This document shows positions 25,720 to 35,560 of a stretch of 64,000 bases of DNA, in pieces (within the stretch, counting starts at the first letter, position 1; each line of letters starts with the position of its first letter). The translations under genes were made by a program, and so were the position numbers. The notes beneath the pieces are model-generated. The model saw only the letters and a list, made by a program, of their open reading frames with translations, did no database searches and had not been told where the DNA came from. Origin of the DNA: Paenibacillus sp. FSL R7-0337. GTDB taxonomy: Bacteria > Bacillota > Bacilli > Paenibacillales > Paenibacillaceae. The stretch covers positions 1,922,001-1,986,000 of the forward strand of contig NZ_CP150218.1 in NCBI RefSeq assembly GCF_037969875.1, given 5' to 3'.

Positions 25720-26718
25720 TTACCCCTCAATCTCCAGCGGATATTCATCCATATAGCTGATCAGCTCATCCACGGTTGTGAACGCCAGACCCGTCACCGT
25801 ATCCGCACAGCCGTAGTAGATGGCAATCCGTCCGGTAGCCGCATCGGTCAGTGCCGCGCAAGGGAACGTCACGTTCGGCACATCGCCCACACATTCATAT
25901 AGCTCTTCCGGGCCGAGGATGTAGTTGCGCGAACGCGCTTTTACCTTCCAAGGCTGTTCCAGATCCAGCAGCGCTACCCCCATGCGGTAGACGAACCCGT
26001 TGCAGGTGTTGATAACGCCGTGATAGATCAGCAGCCAGCCCTTGTCCGTTTCAATCGGAATCGGTCCAGGACCAATCTTCTTGGACTGCCACGCGGAAGC
26101 ATCACCGTCAACCGTACCCATCACATAGCGGTGCTTACCCCAGAAGGTCAGGTCAGGACTCTCACTGTAAAAAATATCGCCAAACGGCGTATGCCCCGTA
26201 TCACTAGGACGGCTAAGCATCGCATAGTTGCCGCCGATCTTGCGCGGAAGCAGCACCCCGTTGCGGTTGTACGGCAGGAAGGCATTCTCCAGCTGGTGGA
26301 AGGTTTTGAAATCGAATGTATACGCCAGGCCAATCGTCGGCCCGTGATACCCGTTGCACCAGGACACATAATAACGGTCGTCAATCTTGCAGACGCGTGG
26401 ATCATAGCGGTACTCGCGCTTGGTGATCTCTTCATCACCCTCGAATACGATTGGCTCATGGTTGATTTTCCAATTCACGCCGTCTTCACTGAAGCCCGCG
26501 AAGATATCCATGCTGACCGACCGCGAGTCACAGCGGAACACCCCTGCGAAGCCGCCTTCAAACGGAATGACTGCCGAGTTGAACACACTGTTCGAGTTCG
26601 GAATGGCGTTGCGCGGAATGATCGGGTTGGCGGAATATCTCCATACTGGGGAATTCGTGCCCTCAGGCTTCTCCTGCCAAGGGATGTTCGGTAGTGCTTC
26701 TCCAATAATTGTACTCAT
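25720..26718 (-). CDS. Glycoside phosphorylase, GH130 (beta-mannoside phosphorylase type)
   Basis: About 332 residues, a five-bladed beta-propeller family. The start at 26718 has AAAGGAG 7 bases upstream. Visible blades include [48 protein letters not shown] (with the likely general acid Asp), [17 protein letters not shown] and [10 protein letters not shown]130 enzymes phosphorolyse beta-1,4-mannosides to alpha-mannose-1-phosphate. Some members act on Man-beta-1,4-GlcNAc, the N-glycan core disaccharide, and this operon makes that the most attractive substrate; mannosyl-glucose or mannobiose cannot be excluded from sequence. It lies between GH125 and GH38 genes. Confidence 0.9.
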   Translation of the reverse strand: MSTIIGEALPNIPWQEKPEGTNSPVWRYSANPIIPRNAIPNSNSVFNSAVIPFEGGFAGVFRCDSRSVSMDIFAGFSEDGVNWKINHEPIVFEGDEEITKREYRYDPRVCKIDDRYYVSWCNGYHGPTIGLAYTFDFKTFHQLENAFLPYNRNGVLLPRKIGGNYAMLSRPSDTGHTPFGDIFYSESPDLTFWGKHRYVMGTVDGDASAWQSKKIGPGPIPIETDKGWLLIYHGVINTCNGFVYRMGVALLDLEQPWKVKARSRNYILGPEELYECVGDVPNVTFPCAALTDAATGRIAIYYGCADTVTGLAFTTVDELISYMDEYPLEIEG

Positions 26719-26756
26719 GATCTGGTCTCCTTTATCTGTGTAAAAGTATGTTTGTG

Positions 26757-28076
26757 TTAGAGAATGCCTTCCTTCAGCGCCCGCAGGATCAACTGCGAGA
26801 ACAAGCTGTTCGACCAGGCGAACCACTTGCGGGTGAACACGGACGGATCGTCAGCGTGGAAGCCCTCATGCATATAGCCGGTATCGGCATCGGTTGCTTC
26901 CAGCATGGCGATGACCGCCAGCCGCTCTTCCTTGCTGTTTGCAGTAATGCCCTGCATCGACAGTGCCATATGCCAGATGTAGCCCGCAGGGGTATGAGGA
27001 CTGCCGATTCCCTTGGCGGCCTTGCCCTCGAAGTAGAACGGATTCTCCTTGCTCAGCGCGAAGCGTCTCGTATTCTGGTAGACCGGATCGTCATTGTTCA
27101 AATAACCCAGGTACGGAATGGACATTAGGCCCGGTGTTCCGGCATCATCCATCAGGCTGTAATTGCCATAACCGTCTGTCTCGTACGCGTAGATCGGTCC
27201 GAATTCCGGATGGCGGTAGGTGCCGTACAGCTTGATGCCGTGATCGACCTCCTGCTCCAATTCCTTCAGCTCAGCCAGGAAATTCAGATCCCGGAAGACC
27301 CACTCGGCAAAATCCTGCATCTGCCGCAGCGCCACCACAGCGAACATGTTCCCCGGAATGTTGTAGTGGAAATCGCAGGCGTCATCGCTGGAGCGGAAGC
27401 CGGACCAGATCATGCCGGTGTAATTCACAGGCATCCCAAGGCCGCCGTTACGGATGGAATCCTCTATAATCCCGTTATTCCGCGTGAAACGGTACGGGGA
27501 CTCTTCGGCATGATGCTGCTCGCGCTTGAACAGGTCGGTGATGACGCGCAGCATTTTTTTGAAATCGGCGGTGAAGAAATCAGTCTGCTTCGTCTCTTCC
27601 CAATAAGCATGGGCCAGGCGGATGACGAAGCACAGCGAGTCGATCTCGAATTTGCGCTCCCACACCCAGGGCGACATCTCGGTCACATCGGCGGCATTCC
27701 AGTGCCAGTCATTGGCCGATTCATTGAACGCGTTGGCGTAAGGATCGATCAGCACATACTCCGTATGGCGCTTGATCAGCCCGCCGATAATCCGCTGCAG
27801 ATCAGTATCTTCTGCGGCAAAAGGCACATAATGAATGACCTGCTCCACCGAATCGCGCAGCCAGCAAGCAGGAATGTCCCCCGTAATGACAAAGGTAGTT
27901 CCGTCATCAAGCAGCTTGGTAGTGGTCTCCAGTGTATTCGGGAAGCAGTTGCGGAACAGGCGCTGCAGCTTAGGCCGGTGGGCCAGCTTCGCTTCGGCGT
28001 CGGCCAGCACGGCCTGAATGGATGACGGCAGCGTAAGCTCCGGCATCTCAATGCGGGGAAGTCTGAATTGTTCCAA
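26757..28076 (-). CDS. Exo-alpha-1,6-mannosidase, GH125
   Basis: 439 residues, the usual length. The GH125 hallmarks are [50 protein letters not shown], and a C-terminal [21 protein letters not shown]. The family is an inverting exo-enzyme specific for non-reducing alpha-1,6-mannose, as in the N-glycan core. No signal peptide. The TTG start has AAGGAG 10 bases upstream. It sits between the GH38 and GH130 genes, matching a sequential trimming role. Confidence 0.93.
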   Translation of the reverse strand: MEQFRLPRIEMPELTLPSSIQAVLADAEAKLAHRPKLQRLFRNCFPNTLETTTKLLDDGTTFVITGDIPACWLRDSVEQVIHYVPFAAEDTDLQRIIGGLIKRHTEYVLIDPYANAFNESANDWHWNAADVTEMSPWVWERKFEIDSLCFVIRLAHAYWEETKQTDFFTADFKKMLRVITDLFKREQHHAEESPYRFTRNNGIIEDSIRNGGLGMPVNYTGMIWSGFRSSDDACDFHYNIPGNMFAVVALRQMQDFAEWVFRDLNFLAELKELEQEVDHGIKLYGTYRHPEFGPIYAYETDGYGNYSLMDDAGTPGLMSIPYLGYLNNDDPVYQNTRRFALSKENPFYFEGKAAKGIGSPHTPAGYIWHMALSMQGITANSKEERLAVIAMLEATDADTGYMHEGFHADDPSVFTRKWFAWSNSLFSQLILRALKEGIL

Positions 28077-28096
28077 GGTAGTAGTCTCCTTCTCGC

Positions 28097-31000
28097 TTAA
28101 TCTATAGTAGGATGAATAATCTTAATCGTCTTAATCTCGAATGGATGGAAGTCTAGCGTCAGCACGCCGTCTTCATCCGGCAGCAACTCTGTCTCTTCCT
28201 CCAGTGCATTGGACAGATAGATAGCGGAGTGCGGCAGCGGCCAGCTGATCCGAACGGTCTCGCGTCCCCCGGCTGATTCATACAGCCGCAGGATACTGCC
28301 CTTACCATCTTCCGCCAGCTTGACGGTATCCAGCACCACCTGCTTCCCTTCATAGGGAAGGAAGGAGCCGGTGGACGGATGCTGTCCCGCACTCGCCTCG
28401 CAGGCTACCGCGTAGGAAGCATGATTCAACTCAGCGGCCTTGCGCTGGGTATGCGCCGAACGCCAGTCCCCATTATGCGGGTAGAGCGAATAGGTGAATT
28501 CATGCTCTCCCTGATCGGCCGAATGATCCGGCCAGCGCGGTGCGCGCAGCAGGGACAAACGGATGGTGCTACCCTGCGTGTCATAGCCGTATTTGCAGTC
28601 GTTCAGCAGGCTGACACCGTAATCATGCTCCGACACATCGGCATAGCGGTGCCCGCAGACCTCATACTGCGCCTGCTCCCAGCTGGTGTTACGGTGCGTA
28701 GTCCGCTCCAGTGCGCCGAACGGAATCTCATACGTAGCCTTGCTGGTCACTACATCAATCGGGAAGCCAACCTTCAGCAGCTTGTGGGCTTCGTGCCACT
28801 CGACCTTCGTCTTGAAGTCAATCCGCTTGTCGGTGTGGTACAGGATCAGCTCCTGCTGGATTTCCGATTGGCCTAGACTCCAGCGGAAGAACAATACATC
28901 GCAGACAGGACCTGTGGACAGCAGCCGCTTCTCCAGCAGTACCGCTGCTCCGGCAGGTTGCTCCTCATAACGGCTGTCGATATCCCAGGCATCCCAGAGA
29001 ATCGGACGGTCATGGAAGAAATGCAGCCGGTTCAGCGCTTCCCCGGACTTCACAATCTCACGCCCGGCTTCCTTGTCATACAGGCTGATAATTTCGCCCA
29101 GCTCGTTGAACTGGAGCTGGTAGTAACCGGTCTCCCAACGATCTTCGAACGTATCGGAGTTCGCCGCAGAGATTGAGTTATTGCCTGCATCCGATGCGTC
29201 TGCCCCCTGCGCCTCTTCCCGCAGCCACACGGTTGCATACCCGAATGCCGGAACCTCCGGCACCCGCACACGCAGGACCGTTTGCTTGCCTTCTGTAGTC
29301 AGCTCTGCCGGAAGCCGTGTTCCGTTTCCGTCATAGACGACGACAGTAGCAGGCACCACTTCAGAGCCAACCGCAAGCTCGGTTACCATATCCCGGGTCC
29401 AGCCCAGACCGTTCAGGATGACATAAGGCTGTCCCTCTCCACGGGTATCAATAGCCGATACGGCAGCCTCCATGACGGACTTCAGGCAGCTCTCCCCAAG
29501 GATGAAGATATTCTTGTATTCCTTGTCCGAAGTCTCATAGACCTCAGGAATCGACGAGCCGGGGATAATATCATGGAACTGGTTCAGCAAAATCATCTTC
29601 CAGCCTTCATGCAGGGCTTCCCCTACCTCTTCCCTCCGCTGCGGTGTCAGCCCGTGTCCAGCCAGCGTCTGCCATAGCTCAGCTTCCCGGTACAGAATCT
29701 CGGCCTTGCGGTTATTGCGCTTGTTCCGTGCATGGGTCGTATAGGTCCCCCGGTGCAGCTCAAGGTATAGATCGCCCTGCCAGACCGGCAGCTCAGGTGC
29801 AGCCTGCTCGATGCCTGCGAAGAAATCTGCCGCCGTGCTGTAGCTAGAGGCAGGTTGACCTACCATCAGCTCTGAACGCGACAGGTATTCCAGCATCTCC
29901 CGCGTCACGCCGCCACCGCCGTCGCCGTGTCCGTAGAGCAGCATTTGCTCGCTGTGAACGGCTTTTTGGCGGTAGGACTGCCAGTGCTCATGGATATCCT
30001 TCGGCAGCGTATTCTCATTCACGCCATGGTTCATATAGGATAATAGCGCTGTCCCGTCGATTCCGACCCAGTGGAACAGATCATACGGGAACAGGTTCGT
30101 GTCATTCCATCCAAGCTTCGTGGTCATGAAGTAACGGACCTTGCCGTGCTTCAGAATCTGCGGCAGGGAGGCGCAATAACCGAAGGTGTCCGGCAGCCAT
30201 TCAATCTCGGACTGCTGGCCGAACTCCTCCTGGTAGAAGCGCTGTCCGTACAGCATCTGCCGCATCAGCGATTCCCCGCTCGGGATATTCAGATCCGGCT
30301 CGACCCACATGCCCCCGACCAGCTCCCAGCGGCCTTCCTGAATCCGTGCCTTCACCTTCGCGTACAGCTCAGGATCATTGTCCTTCAGATAAGCGAACAG
30401 CTGCGGCTGGCTCTGGGCATAGCGGTATTCCGGGTACTCCTCCATCAGCGCATGTACGCTCGAGAAGGTCCGGCTGGTCTTGCGCACCGTCTCCCGGGCA
30501 GGCCATAACCAGGCGATGTCGATATGCGACTGCCCGATCATATGAATGAATCCTTCGCTGTTGCCGCCGATGGCCTTCACTTTTGCCACCAGCTCCTGCT
30601 CAATCGCCTCTATCCCCTTGCCAGCCTGCGAAACGTCAGTCCCCAAATTCACATAAGCATCCATCGCCTGATGCAGTGCCTCCAGCATGCGAACGCGCCG
30701 GAAGTCCTGCTCCGGCAATAGCAGCATCGAATCCCGGACGACGGTAACTGTGTACATCAGCGATTGTACAGGCAGGTTCACTCTGACCAGCGCTGCGGTA
30801 ATCGACCGGACCGGCGGCTGAATGACCGCTTGTTTATTCAATGGGTCATCCGGCTCAGGGATCGGATCATACAGCTCAATTTCAATCTCCGGGTGTCTGC
30901 CGCCCGTCTCCGGATTCAGGGAAGCATAGGTATGATTGCGGTCAATCCCCTGCCGCGAGGCTCCGTTCACACGCAGCAGCCCTTCGCCGCCGGAGTGGAA

Positions 31001-31258
31001 GATCAGCCCGGTATCCGCATCGGTCCAATCCGCCGGGATATCCAAGGTGGTGCGGAAGTAATAGGTGGTGCCTTGCACGCTCGGAAACAATCCGAACGAC
31101 TCGCTGCCCGAATAAGGCTGTGCTTCGTCATAGTGTCCCGGCTGCCGGTAGATGGTGGAGAAGACCTTCCAGTCATCAAGCACCCGGTATTCCAGCCACT
31201 GCTGCTGCGAGCATTCACGAATGAACCGGTTAATCCGTTCGATGTTTATCTGCTCCAT
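28097..31258 (-). CDS. Alpha-mannosidase, GH38 (1053 residues, AMS1-like)
   Basis: A large GH38 enzyme. An N-terminal beta domain (about 1-230) is followed by IGQSHIDIAWLWPARETVRKTSRTF with the zinc HxD motif, then MWVEPDLNIPSGESLMRQ and WLPDTFGYCASLPQILK, typical of the cytosolic/vacuolar alpha-mannosidase II-like clade. NQFHDIIPGSSIPEVYE closes the catalytic region. A C-terminal beta-sandwich ends with the protein. No signal peptide. The start is 2 bases from the GH3 stop, and its ribosome-binding site lies in the end of that gene: strong coupling. It belongs to a different GH38 clade from the downstream enzyme. Confidence 0.94.
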   Translation of the reverse strand: MEQINIERINRFIRECSQQQWLEYRVLDDWKVFSTIYRQPGHYDEAQPYSGSESFGLFPSVQGTTYYFRTTLDIPADWTDADTGLIFHSGGEGLLRVNGASRQGIDRNHTYASLNPETGGRHPEIEIELYDPIPEPDDPLNKQAVIQPPVRSITAALVRVNLPVQSLMYTVTVVRDSMLLLPEQDFRRVRMLEALHQAMDAYVNLGTDVSQAGKGIEAIEQELVAKVKAIGGNSEGFIHMIGQSHIDIAWLWPARETVRKTSRTFSSVHALMEEYPEYRYAQSQPQLFAYLKDNDPELYAKVKARIQEGRWELVGGMWVEPDLNIPSGESLMRQMLYGQRFYQEEFGQQSEIEWLPDTFGYCASLPQILKHGKVRYFMTTKLGWNDTNLFPYDLFHWVGIDGTALLSYMNHGVNENTLPKDIHEHWQSYRQKAVHSEQMLLYGHGDGGGGVTREMLEYLSRSELMVGQPASSYSTAADFFAGIEQAAPELPVWQGDLYLELHRGTYTTHARNKRNNRKAEILYREAELWQTLAGHGLTPQRREEVGEALHEGWKMILLNQFHDIIPGSSIPEVYETSDKEYKNIFILGESCLKSVMEAAVSAIDTRGEGQPYVILNGLGWTRDMVTELAVGSEVVPATVVVYDGNGTRLPAELTTEGKQTVLRVRVPEVPAFGYATVWLREEAQGADASDAGNNSISAANSDTFEDRWETGYYQLQFNELGEIISLYDKEAGREIVKSGEALNRLHFFHDRPILWDAWDIDSRYEEQPAGAAVLLEKRLLSTGPVCDVLFFRWSLGQSEIQQELILYHTDKRIDFKTKVEWHEAHKLLKVGFPIDVVTSKATYEIPFGALERTTHRNTSWEQAQYEVCGHRYADVSEHDYGVSLLNDCKYGYDTQGSTIRLSLLRAPRWPDHSADQGEHEFTYSLYPHNGDWRSAHTQRKAAELNHASYAVACEASAGQHPSTGSFLPYEGKQVVLDTVKLAEDGKGSILRLYESAGGRETVRISWPLPHSAIYLSNALEEETELLPDEDGVLTLDFHPFEIKTIKIIHPTID

Positions 31259-31260
31259 CT

Positions 31261-33555
31261 TTAGTCCTCCGTAACCGTAAGATCTATATTCAGCGTGTCA
31301 TTCACATTCCTGCCGACACCGATGTGGAAGCTTCCCGGCTCGACCACCAGCTTATAGTCCGTCCCGATATAGCTCAGATGCTCTGCATTCAGCGTGAAGC
31401 TCACCTTTTGCTTCTCTCCCGGCTCCAGTACGATCTTGCGGAAGCCTTTTAGTTCCTTGGCCGGTCTCGTCACCTTGCTGACCAGATCGGAAATGTATAA
31501 CTGCACGACCTCCGCACCGCTGCGGGAGCCCGTATTCTCTACTTCCACTGTAACCTCAGCCGTTCCGTCTGCTGTGATCACCGCTGGCTCTACCTGTAGT
31601 CCGCTATAGCTGAATTCGGTGTAGCTGAGTCCGAAGCCGAAAGGATAACGCGGCTGCGAATTCCCTTCCAGGTAGCGTACTCCCCGGGAACGTTTGCCTA
31701 AGTAATACACTGGCAGTTGTCCTACATCCTCAGGGAGGGAGAGAGTCAGCCTGCCGGACGGATTGACATCGCCGAACAGGATGTCGGCAATGGCGTGGCC
31801 GCCTTCCTGACCCGGATACCAGGCTTCCAGAATGGCATCCGCCTGTTCATCGATCCACGGCTCGGCAATGGGACGGCCGTTGATATACACAACGACTACC
31901 GGCTTGCCGAGCGCCTTCAGCTGCTTCATCAGCTCCAGCTGAACGCCGGACAGATGAAGCGACATGCGGTCGATGCCTTCGCCGCAGTCCATATCGCTAA
32001 GCGCATTCTCCGTCACCTTCGAGGCTCCGGTCCGCAGATCGATGCTGCCTTCGCCGAAATCACGGGCGCTTGACCCGCCCAGAGCCAGTACAACGATATC
32101 TGCTTCGGCAGCTACCTTACGTGCAAGCTCAAAGCCCTCTGTGGAGCTGTCCTTGATCCGGCAGCCCGGCGCATAACCTACCCGCTCCGGCTGCGCGGCA
32201 AGCTTGGCCCGTATTCCGGCCAACACTGTAACCACACGGTCACGCGGCTGCGGAGAGGTGTAATCGCCAAGCTGATTGTAGCCAATATCCGCATTTGGCC
32301 CGATAACCGCAACTGTCCCCTTGTCCTTAGACAACGGAAGGACTCCGTTATTCTTCAGCAGTACAATTCCCTCTGCCGCCACACTGCGCGCCAGCTCTGC
32401 ATGCTCTGCGCTGCCAATCACCTGCTCTGCCACATCGGGATCGGCATACGGCTGTTCAAACAGGCCCAGCCGGAACTTCAGCTCCAGCACACGCGCCGCC
32501 GCCTGATCCACGAGCTGCTCGTCCAGCCGCCCGGAGCGCAGCGCCTCCAGCAGATATCCGCCGAACATGACGCCGGACATCTCCATATCAATTCCGGCAG
32601 TAAGCGCCTGCACCGCAGCATCCTCTCCGCTGTCCGCTGTATCATGGCCCGAGGCCAGCATATCGATCGCACCGCAATCGGTAATGACCATGCCGCCAAA
32701 GCCCCACTCGCCGCGCAGAATATCCTCCAGCAGCTCCTGATTGGTGGTGCAAGGCACGCCGTCAATCTCGTTATAGGCTGGCATAATGGAGACCGCTCCC
32801 GCTTCCACCGCTTTGCGGAACGGGTACATATCGACTTCCAGCAGCTCGCGCTTGCCGATATGCGCCGGACCGGCATTCCGGCCGCCCTCTGAGCTGCCAT
32901 AGGCTACGAAGTGCTTGAGGGTTGCGCCCACACTGGACGCGCTGTCCAGCCGCTCGCCCTGTAGTCCTTCTACAGAAGCTACGGCATATTCGCCGATGAG
33001 ATATGGGTCTTCCCCGAAGCATTCCTCGGTCCGGCCCCAGCGCGGATCACGTACCACATCCAGCACAGGGGAATAGGTCACGGATCCGCCCTGTGCCCGG
33101 GTCTCCCGTGCTACTGCCCGGGACATCTCCCGGTAGAGGTCCACATTCCAGGTGCTGCCGATCAGCAGCGGAACCGGAAATACCGTAGCCCCGATGGCCA
33201 TATGTCCATGCGAGCATTCCTCGCCGATCAGGAGAGGAATACCCAGTCTCGAATGCTCCAGCACATAACGCTGAATCGAATTCACAGCCTCTGCTCCGGC
33301 CCGCGCATCCAGCCCGCTCTCCAGTGTAACTCCTGTCCATGGATCGGCCCGCAGGGTTCCGTATAAGGCACCGACGCCGCCTTCGCGGATCTGGCGTTTG
33401 AAGTCTTCCGTCAATTCTATCGTTCCATCTGTATGATTATAGGTCTGCCATCCGAACAGCTGCACCAGCTGGCCGACCTTCTCTTCCGGCGTCATCAGCC
33501 CAAGCAGATGCTCTGTCCGCTCCTTGACGGGCTGTGTACGGTCTCTATATAACAT
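31261..33555 (-). CDS. Glycoside hydrolase family 3 (beta-glucosidase/beta-xylosidase-like)
   Basis: 764 residues, the normal three-domain GH3 layout: an N-terminal TIM barrel, an alpha/beta sandwich, and a C-terminal fibronectin-III-like domain from about 655. The nucleophile motif is GMVITDCGAIDML (D293). IGEECSHGHM and YSPVLDVVRDPRWGRTEECFGEDPYL are typical of the BglX-like clade. No signal peptide. Substrate specificity cannot be read off; in this locus a beta-linked glycan fragment is plausible, and a separate role on plant beta-glucosides is equally possible. It is the first enzyme gene after the transporter. Confidence 0.92.
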   Translation of the reverse strand: MLYRDRTQPVKERTEHLLGLMTPEEKVGQLVQLFGWQTYNHTDGTIELTEDFKRQIREGGVGALYGTLRADPWTGVTLESGLDARAGAEAVNSIQRYVLEHSRLGIPLLIGEECSHGHMAIGATVFPVPLLIGSTWNVDLYREMSRAVARETRAQGGSVTYSPVLDVVRDPRWGRTEECFGEDPYLIGEYAVASVEGLQGERLDSASSVGATLKHFVAYGSSEGGRNAGPAHIGKRELLEVDMYPFRKAVEAGAVSIMPAYNEIDGVPCTTNQELLEDILRGEWGFGGMVITDCGAIDMLASGHDTADSGEDAAVQALTAGIDMEMSGVMFGGYLLEALRSGRLDEQLVDQAAARVLELKFRLGLFEQPYADPDVAEQVIGSAEHAELARSVAAEGIVLLKNNGVLPLSKDKGTVAVIGPNADIGYNQLGDYTSPQPRDRVVTVLAGIRAKLAAQPERVGYAPGCRIKDSSTEGFELARKVAAEADIVVLALGGSSARDFGEGSIDLRTGASKVTENALSDMDCGEGIDRMSLHLSGVQLELMKQLKALGKPVVVVYINGRPIAEPWIDEQADAILEAWYPGQEGGHAIADILFGDVNPSGRLTLSLPEDVGQLPVYYLGKRSRGVRYLEGNSQPRYPFGFGLSYTEFSYSGLQVEPAVITADGTAEVTVEVENTGSRSGAEVVQLYISDLVSKVTRPAKELKGFRKIVLEPGEKQKVSFTLNAEHLSYIGTDYKLVVEPGSFHIGVGRNVNDTLNIDLTVTED

Positions 33556-33596
33556 CCTGGCTCCACCCTCTCCTTTGATCTTAATCTATATATCTC

Positions 33597-34514
33597 TTAC
33601 TCCTTAACCGCCCCAACAGTAAGACCCTGAATGAAGTAACGCTGGAAGAACGGATATGCGAAGATAATCGGTCCGGTTGCCAGCACCACCATCGCCATAC
33701 GCGAGGTATCCTGCGGCATGGAGCGGAGGGCCTCCAGACTTAGCGAGCTGTTCTGCGAGTTCTGCAGAATGAACTGCATACTGGTCTCGATCCGCATCAG
33801 CATCGACTGCAGCGGCACCAGGTTCGGATTGTCAATATAGAGCAGCGCGTTGAACCAGTCATTCCAGTACCCCAGGGTGCTGAACAGGCCAATTGTAGCG
33901 AGACCCGGTAAGGACAGCGGCAGCACAATTCCGAGGAAGGTTCGGAACTCTCCGGCGCCGTCGATTTTGGCCGACTCGATCAGCGCATCCGGCACACTGG
34001 TAATATAGAAGGTACGCAGAATCATAATGTAAAAAGCATTCACCGCCAGCGGCAGCACCAGCGCCCAAATGCTGTCCTTCAGGCCCAGCATCTGTGTTAC
34101 CACAATATAGGTCGGAACCAGACCGCCGTTAAACAGCATGGTGAAAAAGGAAAAAAACGCGAAGAAATTGCGGTATTTGAAGCTTTTACGTGAAATGGCA
34201 TAGGCATAAAGTGAAATAATAAGCAGGCTGACAATCGTACCAATGACGGTTACCGCAATGGTCACTCCGTACGAACGGAGCAGCGTGTCCCCTGAGCTAA
34301 ATACATATTTGTAGGCTTCCAGACTCCATTTGGCCGGAATTAACCGGTAGCCGTCCCGCGCAAGCGCCCCTTCGTCCGTGAACGAGATGAGGACAACGAA
34401 CAGGAACGGGAAGATACACAGGATGGCAAAGCCTCCGGCGATACAGTTGAAGATGGTACTCAGCACCGGCGACAGCCGATGGAAATCGCGCGATTTCGCA
34501 ACGTTAGCAGACAT
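33597..34514 (-). CDS. Carbohydrate ABC transporter permease, LplC/YtcP type
   Basis: About 305 residues with six predicted TM segments and the MalG-type EAA loop ALIESAKIDGAGEFRTFLGIVLPLSLP. The start at 34514 has GAGGT at 8 bases; an ATG at 34538 is also in frame but has poor spacing. It ends in the usual QGLTVGAVKE tail. It forms an importer with the adjacent LplB-like permease and binding lipoprotein. No ATPase gene lies here, so a shared MsmX-type ATPase encoded elsewhere is likely. Confidence 0.93.
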   Translation of the reverse strand: MSANVAKSRDFHRLSPVLSTIFNCIAGGFAILCIFPFLFVVLISFTDEGALARDGYRLIPAKWSLEAYKYVFSSGDTLLRSYGVTIAVTVIGTIVSLLIISLYAYAISRKSFKYRNFFAFFSFFTMLFNGGLVPTYIVVTQMLGLKDSIWALVLPLAVNAFYIMILRTFYITSVPDALIESAKIDGAGEFRTFLGIVLPLSLPGLATIGLFSTLGYWNDWFNALLYIDNPNLVPLQSMLMRIETSMQFILQNSQNSSLSLEALRSMPQDTSRMAMVVLATGPIIFAYPFFQRYFIQGLTVGAVKE

Positions 34515-34543
34515 TTGGATGACCTCACTTTCCTTCATTTTCC

Positions 34544-35470
34544 CTAGAATAATGCACTGTCCTTATCGAATTTGCGCACGATGTAATTAGAGGTAAGAAC
34601 CAGCACGAACCCGACCACTGATTGATATAAGCCCGCAGCCGTACTCATTCCGATCTCGCCGGTAGTCTTAAGTCCACGGTACACATACGTATCGATGACG
34701 TTAGTCACGCTGTAGAGTGTCCCCGAATCTCTCGGCACCTGATAGAACAGCCCGAAGTCGGCATAGAAAATCTTCCCGATCGCGAGCAGCGTCATAATGA
34801 TAATGATCGGCTTCAGCATCGGCAACGTGATACTGCGGATCTGCTGGAGCTTACTGGCTCCGTCGATCATCGCGGCTTCGTACAGGGATTTGTCTATACC
34901 CATAATGGCGGCGAGATAGACCACGCTGTTATAGCCGACGGCCTTCCAGAGGAATACGAATATAATAATGAACGGCCAGTATTTCGATTCTGAGTACCAG
35001 GAGATATTGCTGCCGAACATGGAGTTAAGCAGGCCCCGCTCCGAGCTCAGGAAGGCGAACGCGAAGTATCCCACAACGACCCAGGACAGAAAATACGGCA
35101 GGAACATGCCTGTCTGATAGAACTTGGCCAGCTTCTTATTGGCAATCTCGGACAGCACCACCGCCATCAGCACCGACAGAATCAGGCCCAGGCCGATGAA
35201 GGCTATGTTATATAAAAGAGTATTGCGTGTGATCAGATAGGCATCATTGGTGCTGAACAGAAACTTGAAGTTATCCCAGCCGACCCACTTGCTGTTGATG
35301 ATGCTGGCCCAGAAGCCATCCCGGCTGAAGCGGTACTGCTTAAACGCAATGACCGTACCCACCATCGGCAGGTAAGAGAAGAACAAAAACCACAGTGTGC
35401 CCGGCAGAACCATAAACAGCAGCACTTTATTTCTCAATATATCCTTGGCGGACTTTCCTATTTTCCCCAT
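34544..35470 (-). CDS. Carbohydrate ABC transporter permease, LplB/YteP type
   Basis: 308 residues, six TM segments. The EAA motif is YEAAMIDGASKLQQIRSITLPMLKP. The opening KDILRNKVLLFMVLPGTLWFLFFSYLPMVG is characteristic of LplB-type permeases. Start preceded by AGGAGGA. It lies between the binding protein and the second permease and should form a heterodimer with the latter. These importers typically take up oligosaccharides. Confidence 0.94.
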   Translation of the reverse strand: MGKIGKSAKDILRNKVLLFMVLPGTLWFLFFSYLPMVGTVIAFKQYRFSRDGFWASIINSKWVGWDNFKFLFSTNDAYLITRNTLLYNIAFIGLGLILSVLMAVVLSEIANKKLAKFYQTGMFLPYFLSWVVVGYFAFAFLSSERGLLNSMFGSNISWYSESKYWPFIIIFVFLWKAVGYNSVVYLAAIMGIDKSLYEAAMIDGASKLQQIRSITLPMLKPIIIIMTLLAIGKIFYADFGLFYQVPRDSGTLYSVTNVIDTYVYRGLKTTGEIGMSTAAGLYQSVVGFVLVLTSNYIVRKFDKDSALF

Positions 35471-35560
35471 ACTTCTAGTTCCTCCTATGCCGGAAAATTC
35501 TTATATTTACAAAAAAGATCGGGCCAAGTCTAATCACCCGCCCGATCCTCTAATAGAATG

